This document shows, piece by piece, positions 36,940 through 51,100 of a stretch of DNA of 64,000 nucleotides. A program made the translations under genes and the position numbers. The notes under the pieces are model-generated. The model was not told the DNA's origin. It did not search any database and saw only the letters and a program-made list of their open reading frames with translations. Location of the stretch: NCBI GenBank assembly GCA_905250115.1, contig CAJNOI010000057.1:456283-520282 (forward strand), read 5' to 3'. The stretch's first letter is position 1. Each line of letters begins with the position of its first letter. The DNA is from Adineta steineri (taxonomy: Eukaryota > Rotifera > Eurotatoria > Adinetida > Adinetidae).

Positions 36940-39335
36940 ATGCGCCCATCAATTAAACGTCCAGCAGTTATTATACCGCGTCCAACAAAAGCCTCGTTAG
37001 CTCGTCAATCAAAAATTCGCAATTCAATTCTTGTTTCAACAACAAATACATTAAAACCAATACAAAATGAACAAATTAAAAGTGAAAATGATTTAACTAC
37101 AATTGGTCTCAACAAACAACAAGTACAACAAGCTCAAACACGACGTGCCAGTACCGTTTCAAAAAATAATATTATATTTAAACGACGACGTTCATTACAT
37201 AAATTAGCTGTTATTGTTTCGGGTTCATCAATAGATAATGAAGCTGGTGATGGTGAAACCTTAAAACAAGTTGTAAGTTTATAGAAAAAAATAAAATAAA
37301 CGAAAGATCTCTTTTTTTTCTGTTTTTGAAAAGATCGTTGCTTCATTAACGGAAAATGTCAAAAAAATGGATCTTGTTGAACAACCGAAAACAAAAAATT
37401 ATATTAATAATGATAATAAAGAAAATCGTTCATCAAAACGTCCAACATTAACAAGTGCAACACGTAAGAAGCCAATACAAATACCTATACAAATACTTGA
37501 TAATTATGCTGCCGAAGAATTTATAATTGAAATTATTGAACAAGCATTAACAAATGATGATTTACAATTAGATGAAGATGACGAACCAATTGATCCAACT
37601 TATGCAATGGATTATGTTGCAGATATTATGAATTTATTATATGCATTAGAAAAAAAATATCCATTACAATCAACATTTTTAACAAATCCGCCATCATCAT
37701 CAACAACATCTTTTCCGTTAACAACAATGGCTACAATGGCAAATGGTAGTGCAACACGACCATGGAAACTTACAACAAAACATCGTACTATTCTCGTAGG
37801 ATGGATTATACAATTATTCTATGCAAGATTTCATTTATCACAAGATGCTATGCACATGTAAGAGCAATGTTTTTAGCTAATAGAATAGTTTGATTTTTTT
37901 CGAGTAATAATGGTATTCGTTTAGAGACATCTGTTTAGTTGTAATTATACCCTTATCGGTTTGTCCACGGGAGAAGGTGATCCCATCACGACCGTTTTTA
38001 ATGAATGCGAAGTTGCAGGCAACTTTGCAGTGCTCCATTTTAAAAAGCACAATTCGTCGTCTGAAATCGCAAATGTATTCAATCCTAGATATTAAGTTAT
38101 TTATGCGTTATAAAACAAACAAAGTGTGACGGAAACACGTTTGACGTAAACAGGCCGTTATGCTTTTTTACATATGTAATCATGTAATTAAGTTTTTATT
38201 TATGAGAATACTTATTAAATATAAACAAAATTTGGAATTAAGTCTAAATATGAGTTTTATATTTGGTGCCTGGAAATACTTCGCAACTCTCTATTACGAA
38301 TTTTTCTAGGGCTATTTTCATAACTGTGAAAGACCTATAAGTTGAATATGCCTATGAGCGATGCACTAACACTACAACGGAAAGCAATAGAAACTTATTG
38401 TTTCCTCTAATTTCCTTTGTTCTATTATTATAAATATATATATATATATCTAATATTAGATTTAAGTGATATTTTATTACTACTAATAGACATGAGTAAT
38501 CCATCAACTAAATAATACGTATAAAATTTTATTTATTTATATATATTTCAGTTGCATTGGTTTACTTGATCGTTTTCTTCAACAATGTATGACTTCAACA
38601 ACACTTGGTTGTGGATTTGTTACACAAAAAAATTTACAATTAATTGCTGTAGCTACATTCCTAATTGCAGCTAAAGTTGAAGTAATTTTATTAACTAATA
38701 AAACATCTTTTTTATCTTATCGATATTTTTTAGGAAACTCATCATCCACCTGTAGATGAACTTGTTTATGTTACTGATCATACATATACAAGTGATCAAG
38801 TTAAACGAATGGAAAAGAAAATTCTACATGAATTACGCTTTGAACTTAATCGACCAACAAGGTAAAATATATTTTTTTGTTTTATTTATGAATTACCTTT
38901 GAAATCTTTAGTCTTCAATTTCTTCGCCGTTATTCATTTATATCAAGTGCTGGTGATGAACAACATGCTATTGGAAAATTTCTTATTGATATGGCATTAC
39001 TTGATGTATCATGTATTAGTTTAGCTCCGTCACTTATTGCTGCAAGTGCAACATATATTGCACGTTATATTTTAAATTCAGATCGATCATCATCAACATT
39101 TGAACAATATTGGCCAATTGAATTACAAAATCGTTCACCATATAAAACTTTTGAATCAATATCACATGGAATTAAAACTTTAGCACAATTTATTGATAAA
39201 AATTTAACAGGAAATAATTGTAAAGAATGTGAAATACTTATTAAACGTTATGAACATGAACAATTATCACAAGCAAGTTTGTATTGTGTACAACAACGAA
39301 CACTTATTCAGAAATTAGCAAATGAAGATAATTGA
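36940..39335 (+). CDS. cyclin B
   Basis: Five exons (36940-37272, 37334-37857, 38552-38681, 38734-38861, 38912-39335) join in frame to 512 aa. The N-terminal half is basic and disordered, with a KEN box in NNDNKENRSSK for anaphase-promoting-complex degradation and a possible destruction box RRSLHKLAV that lacks the usual Asn. The cyclin box starts near HRTILVGWIIQLFYARFHLS and continues CIGLLDRFLQ, GFVTQKNLQLIAVATFLIAA and KRMEKKILHELRFELNRPT. The C-terminal cyclin fold follows (LLDVSCISLAPSLIAASATY). It is expected to activate Cdk1 at mitosis. A stretch of Thr/Ser/Pro (TNPPSSSTTSFPLTTM) is inserted just before the cyclin box. The second intron, 694 bp, is about ten times its neighbours. Cyclin B3 is possible, but the box looks closer to B1/B2. 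Confidence 0.88.
37858..38551 (+). other. 694 bp cyclin B intron
   Basis: The other introns of this gene are 50-62 bp. This one contains a less AT-rich stretch at about 37960-38170, including AGTTGCAGGCAACT, a perfect short palindrome core. I could not find terminal inverted repeats or coding content, so whether it is a decayed insertion is open. Confidence 0.45.
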
Positions 39336-40066
39336 TATATGTATCTATCTACTTCTTCTTCTTATTTTTTTGTTGTTCTGTTTATTCTTTCTCTATTGTT
39401 CAAATGAGCACTGTGCTTTCGAAAATGATGATATATGTTTGTTATTTATATATTTTTTTTGTGTATCTATACAATTGAATGAGACCTCTATTCTATCTGT
39501 TTTCTTTTTTTCTTTATTGTTATTGTTGTATTTAGCTTGCTGATCTCTAGGTATATTCATTTTTTTCTTATTTTTTGTATTGTATAAGATCAACATATTA
39601 TCATCTTAATTCTCTTTTTTTCCTTTTCGTTTCTTCTCTTCATCGACTTGTATGTGTTATTCCTTTTTCTCTTTTCTCTTTCACGCTCTCTTTCTTTTTT
39701 TTCTCTCGCGCAAAATGGAATAGAAACAATAAATTGAATTCAAGGAAATAAAATAAAAAAAATAATATAACATCAAATAAATTCTAATTGTTTGAAACAT
39801 CTATATTAAAAAAAAATCTTTCTTTTTTTTCTATTAACGAAATTACAATATTCATTCATTATTTGATTCTTATATATAGGAGAGAATCAAAAGTTGGATC
39901 ATTAGACAACAATTATAATAATGATAATAATTGTTAATTAATGAAAACTTAAAATTAACTGATAATTTTTATGAAAAAATAAAAATGTTCTTTTTGTCAT
40001 TTTTTGGTTTCCTTTTAATAATGTCTATCTTTTAATTATATTGTAGAACATAATTGACATTATCAA
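39336..40066. other. cyclin B 3'UTR and intergenic DNA
   Basis: Pyrimidine-rich 3' region of cyclin B with AATAAA-like signals near 39729 and 39747, then AT-rich spacer before the DUF3293-like gene. No exon seen. Confidence 0.45.
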
Positions 40067-40772
40067 ATGGGTTTTTTTCTTTTATTATTTATTACTATGT
40101 TTTATCCGACAGTTGAAGGTAACATAAAGTTTTCTTGACTTAATCGACTTTGTCATGTAATTATATATAGATCAATGGGTGTCAGTTTTAAATCCGATTA
40201 CATTTTCTCAAAATACAATCGAACATGTTTTAAATGACGGTGGTTATGCTATCTTAAGTGCTGGAAGAAATCCTGCTACATGGACCGATTTACAATTAAA
40301 TGATAAGACAATTCAAAAGCGATCAGAACAATTAGTAGATGATATTAAAGATACTTATGTATATTCACCAGTAATCGGCGTGTATGATGGTGGTATTGAA
40401 ACAAGTTTTTTTATTCTCTTACATAATGATTCACCAGATGATGAACTTGAAGATCTTATTCAATTAGGTAAAAAATATAATCAAGATTCTATAATTTATG
40501 TGCGGAAAGATAAGCCAACAATAGAACAATTAATATATACAAGTGGTCATTATCAAGGTAGACATGTTGAAGGTACAGGATATCAAAAATTGCCATTCAA
40601 TGTTACTGATAATTATAGTAAAATAAAATTATGTTCAAATATAACTTTTACATTTACATTAAATTTCAATTTTAAATATATGTTTATTGACAAAATTCGG
40701 ATACGAACTAATCAACTTATTAATCATCATAATCGAAATCACGAAGCTAATAAAGAAAGATGTCGTAATTAA
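40067..40772 (+). CDS. secreted DUF3293-like protein
   Basis: Two exons (40067-40118, 40171-40772) join in frame to 217 aa. Exon 1 encodes a hydrophobic leader (MGFFLLLFITMFYPTVEG), likely a signal peptide. The body has YAILSAGRNPATW, LNDKTIQKRSEQLVDDI, IGVYDGGIETSFFILLHND and LIQLGKKYNQDSIIYV. This order (T/SAxNP near the start, a Glu-Ser/Thr-Phe strand, then a GxxYxQxSIIYV end) resembles the bacterial DUF3293 family. The assignment rests on recalled pattern, not a search. The C-terminal ~50 residues after KLPFN look unrelated and low complexity. No function is known for DUF3293. A bacterial origin with later gain of a leader exon is plausible but inferred. ATG 40067 is chosen for the leader. 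Confidence 0.6.
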
Positions 40773-41382
40773 TATAAAAAATTTTAATATTTCGTTTTAA
40801 CTTTAAATTTTGAAAATCAAATAAAAATTGTTTATTTTGTATTTTTTTTTATTCAACATATTCCGATAATAAATTTTTCATTTCTAATCATTCTAATCGA
40901 TAATGTATGTTAATTCAAACAAAACTTACATAATAATCTAAAAGAAATTAATTACTATCGATGAATTGAATCACTTGGAATATTAAGATAAGCTTTTTGA
41001 TCGTGCATGTTCAAAATTCTTATATCGGACACAATTCCAAATAAAATAGAACAATATTGGATCAAGTTCATTTATTCTTATTTCTAATCTATATGAGCAT
41101 TACTTTGCCGAATATTATATCTATTGATTCTATAGAATAAAATATTTTCTCCGAACAATTCAATGCTTAGATTTTTCCTAATAACATCGACTCTGAATAT
41201 GCATTTAAATTAACTTATTCATACTTTCTTTTCTTTTTACTTAAATAACTAATGTTATAACAGCACTTATGCAAAGTTGAATAACTATCATTCTAATAAG
41301 ATGTAGATGGATCATTGCTCTTCATGGAAAAGATTAATCTAATGTTCATTTTATAGTTACTATGAATTATACGGAAAGAATT

Positions 41383-41403
41383 TGTGTGTGTGTGTGTGTG
41401 TGT
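41383..41403. repeat. (TG)n microsatellite
   Basis: About ten uninterrupted TG units followed by TATGTGTGCG. Confidence 0.9.
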
Positions 41404-43330
41404 ATGTGTGCGTACGCGTAGGCCTATTTATGTTCAACTAATTAATGGCAAAAACGTGTCCTTATATAAACATAGACAATGGAAGAGAAAAAGACAAAAT
41501 GTGAATGTATTAGTGCCAATGTGTATTCATATGTGTATCTAATCCGAGTTTTATTGATTTGACGAACGAGAGACAGAGAGAGAGAGAAAATCAAGAGTCA
41601 ATCGTCATCAATTGGACAAATAACCCATAATGATGAAGAAATTCTACATTGGCAACGGATGTTGTTGCGTTGATATGATCAACGTTCTAATAGTTAGTAA
41701 TAGTATTGCACGATCTTCGGTGCATACTTATCCGATAATTGAAATCACTGTAGCACTAAATGCTCATCGTGTTTAGCTTGTGCATCGCAATCGCTTGAGG
41801 GTACTGACTGGCTCGTAGGAACAGTGCCACCACCATCATCACTACCATCTATTTCTCTTTTTCTGTTGATGAATACGAAGTCCTATGCAAGCAAACAATC
41901 AATCAATTCTATTGCACACTTTCATCTGAATACATAAATAGATATTTTCAGATTGAATATATATGTATTATAAACAATAAGTCTGTTTAAAGAATATTCA
42001 AGTATAAATATGAGTAAGTACTATTTTGTTTTGTTTTTTTTTCCTGGAAAATCGATTAGATATGCTTGAACAAAAGAGATCATAGAAATTGTTAATAGGA
42101 AAAAACAAGAAACGAAAAAAGAAAAGATCATCTACAATGATAATTTCTTGTTATTTTGTCGACATAGATAATATAATCAATTTTAAGCAGTTGTTTTTTT
42201 ATATAATGTGTGACATGTTCGCATATCCTACTATACAATCATAAACTATACACTTGTCAGAAGTTTTCTTAATATGAAAACGGAGAAAGAAAAAACGGCC
42301 CGCTTGAGAAATCAACGTGTTGTTAGTTCACCTCCTCCTCCTTCGTCTTCTTCTGTTTCTGCTTCTGCTTCTTTTCCTATTTCACTAAGAACTTATACTA
42401 AAAAAATGATTGAATTGTGTACGGACACATAAGTCTTTTTTTCTGTTGAGCTAAATTCTTTTTCTTCCTTCCCTTCGTCTTTTGCCGATTTTAGACGGAA
42501 AACACGGGTCATACACAGTAACCACACACTCATATACAATCTCTCTCAAGAGATTATATCTAGATGACATCTAGAACCTAACAATAGCTACATAATATTC
42601 TTGTTTACTGTAGATTAGAAAAGCGTGACCGATCTATTCGAGTGATAATGTAAGTCGACAACTGCATGATGCAATTGTAAGACAAAAGAGAAAAAAGAAG
42701 AAAAGAGAGAAGCCGCAAATGAAATGCAGTCAAATTAGGTTACTCAAATGCAAGTTAATTTTTCAGTAATGTTATATTTAGATGCTTTTTCAAGTTTCTT
42801 TTTCTTTCTTCTCTTTTCTTCTTTTCTTTTACCTTCTTCTTCTTCTTCTCTATGTTTAGCATTTTCATTGCTAGATGTTAAGAATTTCAAAGAGTAATAC
42901 TTGAATAAATTGACTAGTTTATTTTTCTGTTTCTTCTCTTTTTCTTCTTCTTCTTCTTCTCCTCCTTCTCTATTCTTTCTTTTTTTCAAGTATATTGTTA
43001 TAAAATACCGATCAGATAGACAATGTTCTTTTCTATAGTTATGTATACCGTGATACATTGTCATCATTGTCTTATTACGCCAAGGCTCAGGAAATAACTA
43101 TGTGTGCCGAGTACATAATGAATTCTCTTCACCACGTCAAGCAAACAAACCAGTAGGTTTAATCACAAGTAGGTTGATGATTAGGCTATTAGCAGGAGGT
43201 CTCACATGCATTTATTAACATCATACTCATTACAGCTAGCATACCATGTTTTCCTTATTAATTCTATATTGAATATAACAACAACTGTGAAGAAGTCCAA
43301 GGACTAAATCTTAACATTCAATAAATGACC

Positions 43331-43350
43331 ATATATATATATATATATAT
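43331..43350. repeat. (AT)10 microsatellite
   Basis: Ten uninterrupted AT units; similar shorter TA runs occur throughout the window. Confidence 0.9.
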
Positions 43351-45178
43351 GTTGTCATTATCATTGTAGTATTGTGTTCATTAGAAGATTTACTATTCTT
43401 TTTACAAGTCGAGATAACTATATAGTCCTTGTGATGATCATGCATGTATGCGTTCTAGTGGATAATACAATTTTTGTTTTCTTGGTTTTACAGTCATCTT
43501 TTTTTTAGGCTGATGCCATCGGCTTGACGCCTTTTCCAAACGTTGATTGAATAAGTGTTGTCGCAACCTTGTTCTTTCTCACATTAGTTTTTCTTTCCCA
43601 CCCCTATATCGAAAAGAAACAAGTTAAAGAAAACGGAGAAGGAAGACGATAATCAAAATCGCAAACCGCTTCTCCGCCTTGTGATTTTAGTAAAGACGAA
43701 ACAAGAAAGAGAGAGAGAGAGAGAGTATATGTGAGAGAGAGGCAAGGAATGTGAACATGCAATGTAAAAAAAAAGCGACAATAATATTAATAATAACAGT
43801 AGAAAAATGAGAGAAGGGGAGGAGAGAAAAAAAAGAGTAAGAAGAAAAAGATTGGAATTTCTTTCCACAACATCCCATGTGTACAAGGAAAATAAAGGAA
43901 ATCAGGCGCTCATCTGTTTGTGGTAAATGTGCATGAGCGAAGAAATGTGTATTCCGGGAATAAAAAAGAACAGTAACTAATTAGTTCCTATTTTTTTTTG
44001 CTGTTCACTTTCACATAATATTGTATTACAATGACATTATCCATCGACAAGTGATCTATATTGAACTATGTTCGTCAAACTGACGATGTCTATCAATCTG
44101 ACAAGGTTAGTCTTCTAGTCAGTTCGTTCGATACGAATGGTCTGTAACGTTCAATTTACTCAATAAATAAATCATCATCTTCTTCTTCTTCATTGATGCC
44201 GACATCATTCGCATAAACTATCGGTTTTTCTTCTTCTTCTTCTCATTTAAGAGAGAGAGAAAAATGAGATGAAATATCTGCCAACCCCTGAAGCGTTTAT
44301 CACTTAGATATCGTTCATTGTAAGAATTGTAATTGTTTAACGATTTGTCGATTGATATAAACGTTATTCATTCATTTATTCTATATGTCTGTATATGTTT
44401 GAGAACAAAGACAGCAGTTGCAACAGTCAGAATACAAAAGATAAGCAATGGAATAGTTTGTTAAAGAAGATGAAAATGATCATTGATAATACGTGCTTGA
44501 CTTTCATTCTTGTACTCATTTTCTAACACATATAGACTATCATTGATGATGATTATCAACAATAGAGACAATAAGTAGCATCATTTTATATATCAATCAT
44601 TTCAATAAGATTAAGTAAACGATTTTAGTAAGAAAAATATTTTATAATACACTTCGATAAGTATATGTATATATCCTTAGAGACTTACATTTTTTTTTTC
44701 TTCTTTTTTTTTTACAATGTCGAAATTAATGATAAATACATTTGTGAACATTTGAAGAACAGCAAATGCAATGATGATGATGATAAGGAACTAGTTTGTC
44801 AGTAAGCGCGCGTAGGGGGTAAGGAATGATTCATTTCAGTTCCTTCCTTCTTTTTTTTTTGTTGACGTTATGAATGAAGGAAAATGATGAAGAAGAGAAA
44901 AAAAAGTTTGTCAGACAGATGGATAGAGCTAATCGAATCTGTATCAAAGACTACTCTCTCCCTCTCTTTTCAATCGTTCTACCCGATAGGGAAATGTGCT
45001 AGGCCCGATATGATAGTACTTCCTGTATCGGTTGCAGTTGTGAACAGTAAAATGACATCATTTGAATCATTGCATCAGTTTCTTTTTTCTCTTTTTTTTT
45101 TGTAGTCGACAACAATTTATAGATGATTTGAATTTAAAACGAGAGAAAATAGCAATCATTTGATTGAACTGATTGGCT

Positions 45179-48100
45179 ATGTTTGTAGTTTGGTTCATTT
45201 GCCAATTCTGGATGTTCATTCAAGGTAAATCTAAATATTTTCTTTTTTTTTTCTTATCTTTTTCTTTCTCTAATTAGGAACTACATTGGCTTTATCATTT
45301 ATACGAGATTTACACAATTTAACTGTTGTCTATAAACCAAATGCATTTGTTTATCATGTTTGTCAAACATCACATCATATTAATTTTAAACGTATACGTT
45401 GGCATTATGAATCTTTATACGATAACACAAATGACACTGATACACATTGTAAACGTTTATTTAATAATTCGGATTGTTTTGATTTTTATTATGGACAATC
45501 AACAAGTATACTTGTTGTTAAAGAACCTGATATGTACGTGGGAAAATATACATGTCATGTAAATATAAATTCAACTTATGAATTAACATCATCAGGTTAT
45601 ATTGATGTTAAATTACCATTGAATGATATGAATGAATATGATGAGTCAATGGGAATGTATAATGAAAAAGAATTAGGTAAATTAGCTATTCAATATAATG
45701 TACCATTTATACTTGATGAAAATGATGTGACATCATTTGGTAAACGTATACAAATTGGTGGGTCATTTTATACCAAATGTCAATCTGTACAAAGTTCATA
45801 TCCAATACATTTCTTATGGATACATTTAAAGAATACATCTGATATTGAACATTCCGAAAGATTAAAAACAATTCGTTTTATACAAAATGATGGTCAAAGA
45901 ATAAAAATCCAAGAAACAAAATATTCAAGTATAGTAATATGATATTCTTTTGCTTTTAATTAAATATAAGTAAGAGGTGAAAGAGAATATTTATTCATGC
46001 GTAACAAATGACACTTCAATGTGAAATAAAACAGACATAAAAAATTCTTTTCTGGCTTTCGAAGTTTGATGAAGAGCAATATTGAGTAGTATGGTGTTAG
46101 ACATTATTTGACTTCCGACTGATGAGATGAAAGTAAAAAAGAAAACGACAGGAGAAAGAATACATAAATAAGTACGACTAATCTAACGACAACTTATAAT
46201 TAATTCTGACTCTAATAACTGAAAATAATAAGAGAAGACTTTTCAACTTACAATGACAAGTATCATTCTTTACATATAGAAAATGTTCCGTTTTAGGTTC
46301 TTTATCCATTCATCCTGTTGAACTTGCGGATGATGGAGATTATGTTTGTATAGCTTCAAATAGTCTTGGCCGGTCATTTTCAAGTACACGTTCGCTGATT
46401 GTTTCAGGTAAGATTAATCAAAAAAAGAAGGAAATCAAGTCTTGCATGACTATGCTTAGTTTGTTGTTGTTCTTTTTTTGTGCATGTACATAAATTTTGA
46501 TAGTATTTAGAGCGCATGATATATCCTCGTATACGCGATAATCTTCTTAATCATAGTCAATTTGATCTTCAACATGATGGAATAAAAGAACTTATTTGTA
46601 TTGCTGATGGTTATCCTGAAGCAGATGTTGTTTGGATTCGAGGTTTTCCTACTTTTTTTTTCTATTTCCAAAAAAAAAATATGTATATAAATTTTCTCAG
46701 CATCAGACTCATATCTTCTTGCACGAAATTACACACGTGCAATACTTAAATTTGACAATGAAATGCATGGTGTGAATAAATATATTTGTGAAGCAAAAAA
46801 TAAGCATGGTTTAACTAAAATATTTATTACTGTTATTATACCAGGTGTGTAACGAGGCAAAAAAAAGCATGAAATAAAATATTATTTACGATATTTATCA
46901 TAGATAATCAAACAAAACCAATATTAAATTATGGTGATATACAAAGTCGAAGTATTGTATTAAGTTGGCGTGTATCCAATGGACGTTATGATCGTTTTAA
47001 TCATTTTATTATTTATTATCGACGTTTACAAAATTTCGATGAAGATAATAAAGAAGAAAATGATTTGATAAATTTACAAGATTATAAACAAGTACTTGTT
47101 GATCCACGTACAACACAATACAGTTTTACATTTCGGGTTCGCAAATTTCTTGAAAAAAAATTTCGTTTTTTTTAATTTCGACTATTTTAGATGATGGATT
47201 TAATTCCGTATACAAAATATGAATTTCGATTAAAAGGTTTTATTGGTGCTACACCATCAGCTTATTCAAATCCTGTTATTGTTAAAACACTTGAAACTGT
47301 ACCTGAGAAAATTGAAAATCTTCATGGTTATGTTTGGAATAAAACATCTATAGTTGTTCATTGGACACCGCCCAATTCAACTAATGGACCTAATTTTGTA
47401 AGGAATATTTATTTCAGTTAGATTTTATATACCAGCAATTTTAGAATTACTTCCATCCTTGAATCTTTTCAGAATAATTACTTTTTCTTATTCTTATAAA
47501 AAATTCATTATTTAGTTATTTCATGTACTCAATAATACTCTAAATTTGAATATCTCTACTCTTTTTTGTTTTCTCTTGTTCAAGAAAAAAAACAAATGAT
47601 TGATGATTAACGTAAATATTTAATTAGTATTTCCTAATCTTCTTACTTTTACGATAAATCTTCTTTTGCTGTTCATTAAAACTTCTATAAATATAAAAAC
47701 TAAGACATAAATAACAAGGATTGAAGGAAAAATAAACACTGATCAACATTTTAAATAGGGATAAATTCACATGGAAGATAATTATATAAAGAACTAAAAA
47801 TATTAGGTCAACTAGGAATACCTATAAATAGCTACGCTTCGTAGATTAAAATAAAAGTATGAGTTGAACTTTATATAGACAGATCTAGTAAATATGTTAC
47901 ATAGTTCCTAGAATATTTTTAAATGAAATCTTATAAGTGCTGATTCGAGTACAATGACATATCGAACTAGCAAAATAATAAATCTAACATAGGAGATGTG
48001 AATGTGTCTATTATACATTTTTCAGTCTACTAGTTTTTTTTCTTCTGATGGTTGAATATGACTTGTTGAGTTGGATGAGAGAAAATGCGTTTTAAATTAA

Positions 48101-51100
48101 GAAAATTCTATGACATTTTTATTCAAAAGAACAAAAGACGTGGACCGAAAACTCCGACTTTGATAAATTATTTCCTATGATTTTTTTTAAAAAAAGAAAT
48201 AATGAATATTATTCAAACATTATGAGGAAATAAATAATTTACTAGACTAATATATTCACTTATGAACATTATATATAGATAAGATGGATTCCTACATTAA
48301 GCTTATTATTTTAATGATAAGAATTTTTAATTTATCTCGAATATCATCAATCTTTCTACATCCTAATCTAAATATATCTATTCATTGTTAATCATTAATA
48401 TTGACATTTTTATTCCATTATTATGTATATTCAAAAAAGTTAATAATTGAGATAAAAATAGTATCTAACGTTGTAAACAAAATTGACAAGTTAACTACTA
48501 TGAAATTCTCAAGGATATATGAATAATATTTTTAAACTTAAGATTTTATCTGTATAATAAAATAATTAATTATTATGATGGTACTTAATCGCTGAGAAAA
48601 TATTTACATGAGAATAAATAAATAAATCTGTGTATATCAATTGATTTTTTTATCTTCTATTTTAGTATTACGTTCTCTATTATACAATAAATACATCGAT
48701 CCCATTTGAACAATGGTCTCATATTATTGTTCGAACATATCCATTTTATACTCTATCACTTTCAATACCTCCAAATCATCTTCTATTTATTCGTATTGCA
48801 ACCGTTAATGCTAAAGGTTCAACCTTGAGCGATTTTCATATAATAAATCGTACTATAATAAATCATCAATTAATATCAACAATAGACAAATTTCAATGTT
48901 CATCGGATGATAAAAATCAATTGTTTTCTATTCAATGGTCTATTGATTATGAATCACGTTTATATATTAATAAATATATATTATATTATTTTGATATAAC
49001 AGAAAATAATGATGATTTAATACATAAATTACTCATACCAATAAGTTCGATATCAATTAATAAACAACAATCTTATGATTTATATAAATATGAATTTAAT
49101 AGTTCATTATTTGATTTAAATTATAATCCACATCATATATTAAGATTACATCTTGCTTTTATTGATCACAATGATAATCAGATGACAATGACACAACCAG
49201 CAATATATTGTACTTTAACAAGAAAATATGGTAAGAAAATGCAAATTTTTCCTTTATTCGAGAATATAGTTTGTAATCGATTGCTTTTCTAATGGAAATT
49301 ATATGTCAAGGCTGATCTTTTCTATATCTTATCAATTGCTCATAAGAGCGTACTATATGGTATTTTGATATATATTGCTTTAAGTTTTATCGGAATATTT
49401 ACCACTGAGTAAACAATTGCTACATTGTATGGAAACGTTTGAAATTTTTTTTTAAAAGAAAAAAAAAAAGATCGGGAATAATAGAAAAGTGTGTACGGAC
49501 GAGAAAAATCTACTTGAATACTAAATGTTGTAAAAATCGGTAATTGAAGAGAGGGAGTGAGAGAAGAAAAAAGAAAAGTAACGATCATAATCGGAAAATA
49601 AGAACAAAAAAAGAACAATGAAGTTGATAGATGTCAATTTTAACTTAGGTTAACTGACATTTTTTCTTCTCTTGATATAAAATGCGGTTCAATCTTTCTC
49701 TCTTTTTTTTTCCTCTCATTCTCAATACGTGTCTTGTACAGTTTTTTCATAAAAAAAAAAAGGCAGGTGTCCACCGACTAATGAGCATATGCATACTCAG
49801 CATGCAATACATTTTTTATTGCATGATAAGTACATATGAATTGTTAGCATAGATCTAAGTAAAAAAGAGACCACTTATCATAGATTTAGATATATATGTG
49901 TCACATGCAAATTTTGCTAGAATGACAAAGAAAAAAAAGCGCGTCTTAATTAAAAGACTATCGCATTAGAAAATCTTGGATTAATAGATCAGTGTGTGTG
50001 AAGAAGGATGTTTGTCAGTTGTAATTACTAAAAAAAAATGAATCAAATCATGTTTAACTAATTAGACGACCATCGGTCGATCGAATCATTTTCTTTTTTT
50101 TTTGTGCTCTTCTTTTCTTTCTTCCTTTTTTTTTCATCGTTCAATCCATTGTATTTCACAATATGTATTGAGGACAATGCAATTAAGTTAAAGCAATATT
50201 TCTCTCTCTTCGAGCCGAATAGACGATGATGATCGAGGTCGTTCTTGTTCTTCTTCCATTCTGTTTCCGTTCTCTCTCTCTGTCTCTCTTCTCCTTTGTA
50301 TGTCAGAAAAAAAATTGATTGCAAATGATCATCATCATCATCTTTCTCATTTTCTTTCACACTATGCTGACCAGTTTATTTATTCGACTAAATCTATCCA
50401 TAAACATCACTTCCAATTAATCGAAACATGTATCTATTTCTTCTTATTTGTTAAAAATCATTAATTTATCTAGATAAGATTTAGTTTTCGCTTTTGAAAT
50501 GTTCTATTTTATCGTTTTTTATTCCCTATTAATATTTTTAACAAATAATTTCGCTCAAATACCAAATAATATTCGTATATTAGCAACTGATAAAGATTTT
50601 ATACGTTTATCATGGACAAAACCAACTCGTTTACCATTATCTGTTTATGGTTATACGATAAAATATCGACCGATAAATTCGAATCAATCGTGGTTTGTCA
50701 AACAAACAAATGATACACAAATTATTTTACATGAACTTCGTCCAATAACAAAATACGAAATTATTTTACAAGCATATTTAAATTCTTCTTATACAGATTC
50801 ATCTGGACCATCAACACGTATAGAAGCAACAACCGACGAAACAGGTAACTTCCTGTTCAAATAAAATAATGCTTGACTGGCTGGTTACGGCAATGTCTAG
50901 ACAGAAATACTTATTTTTATACGTGATAGATCAAAGAATATTTGTATATGTAACTATTGTCTTATATTTTGAGAAAATGTTTCATCGTAAATGAATTTTC
51001 AATGAACATACTTGACTAGATTCTTTTGTTTTTATTTGAATCCGTTAAGATTGATACTTGAAAAGAATGTTATCAAATAAGATATTCAGATTTCAATTCT

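Larger units (their letters stand above)
40773..45178. other. long upstream region of the receptor phosphatase
   Basis: 4.4 kb with no gene I can support. It holds (TG)n at 41383-41403, (AT)10 at 43331-43350, (GA)n around 43709-43742, TTC/CTT-rich tracts near 42800-42980, and GA/CT tracts at 44880-44970 just before the first receptor exon. A 52-codon frame at 42274-42432 (Ser/Pro-rich) is noted in the findings. It is probably intergenic plus promoter of the receptor gene. Confidence 0.45.

Noticed and set aside
49340..49618. 92-codon minus-strand frame in a receptor intron
   Set aside because: Low-complexity Phe/Ser/Tyr-rich sequence, unlike the phase-consistent nested gene at 56736-58625.
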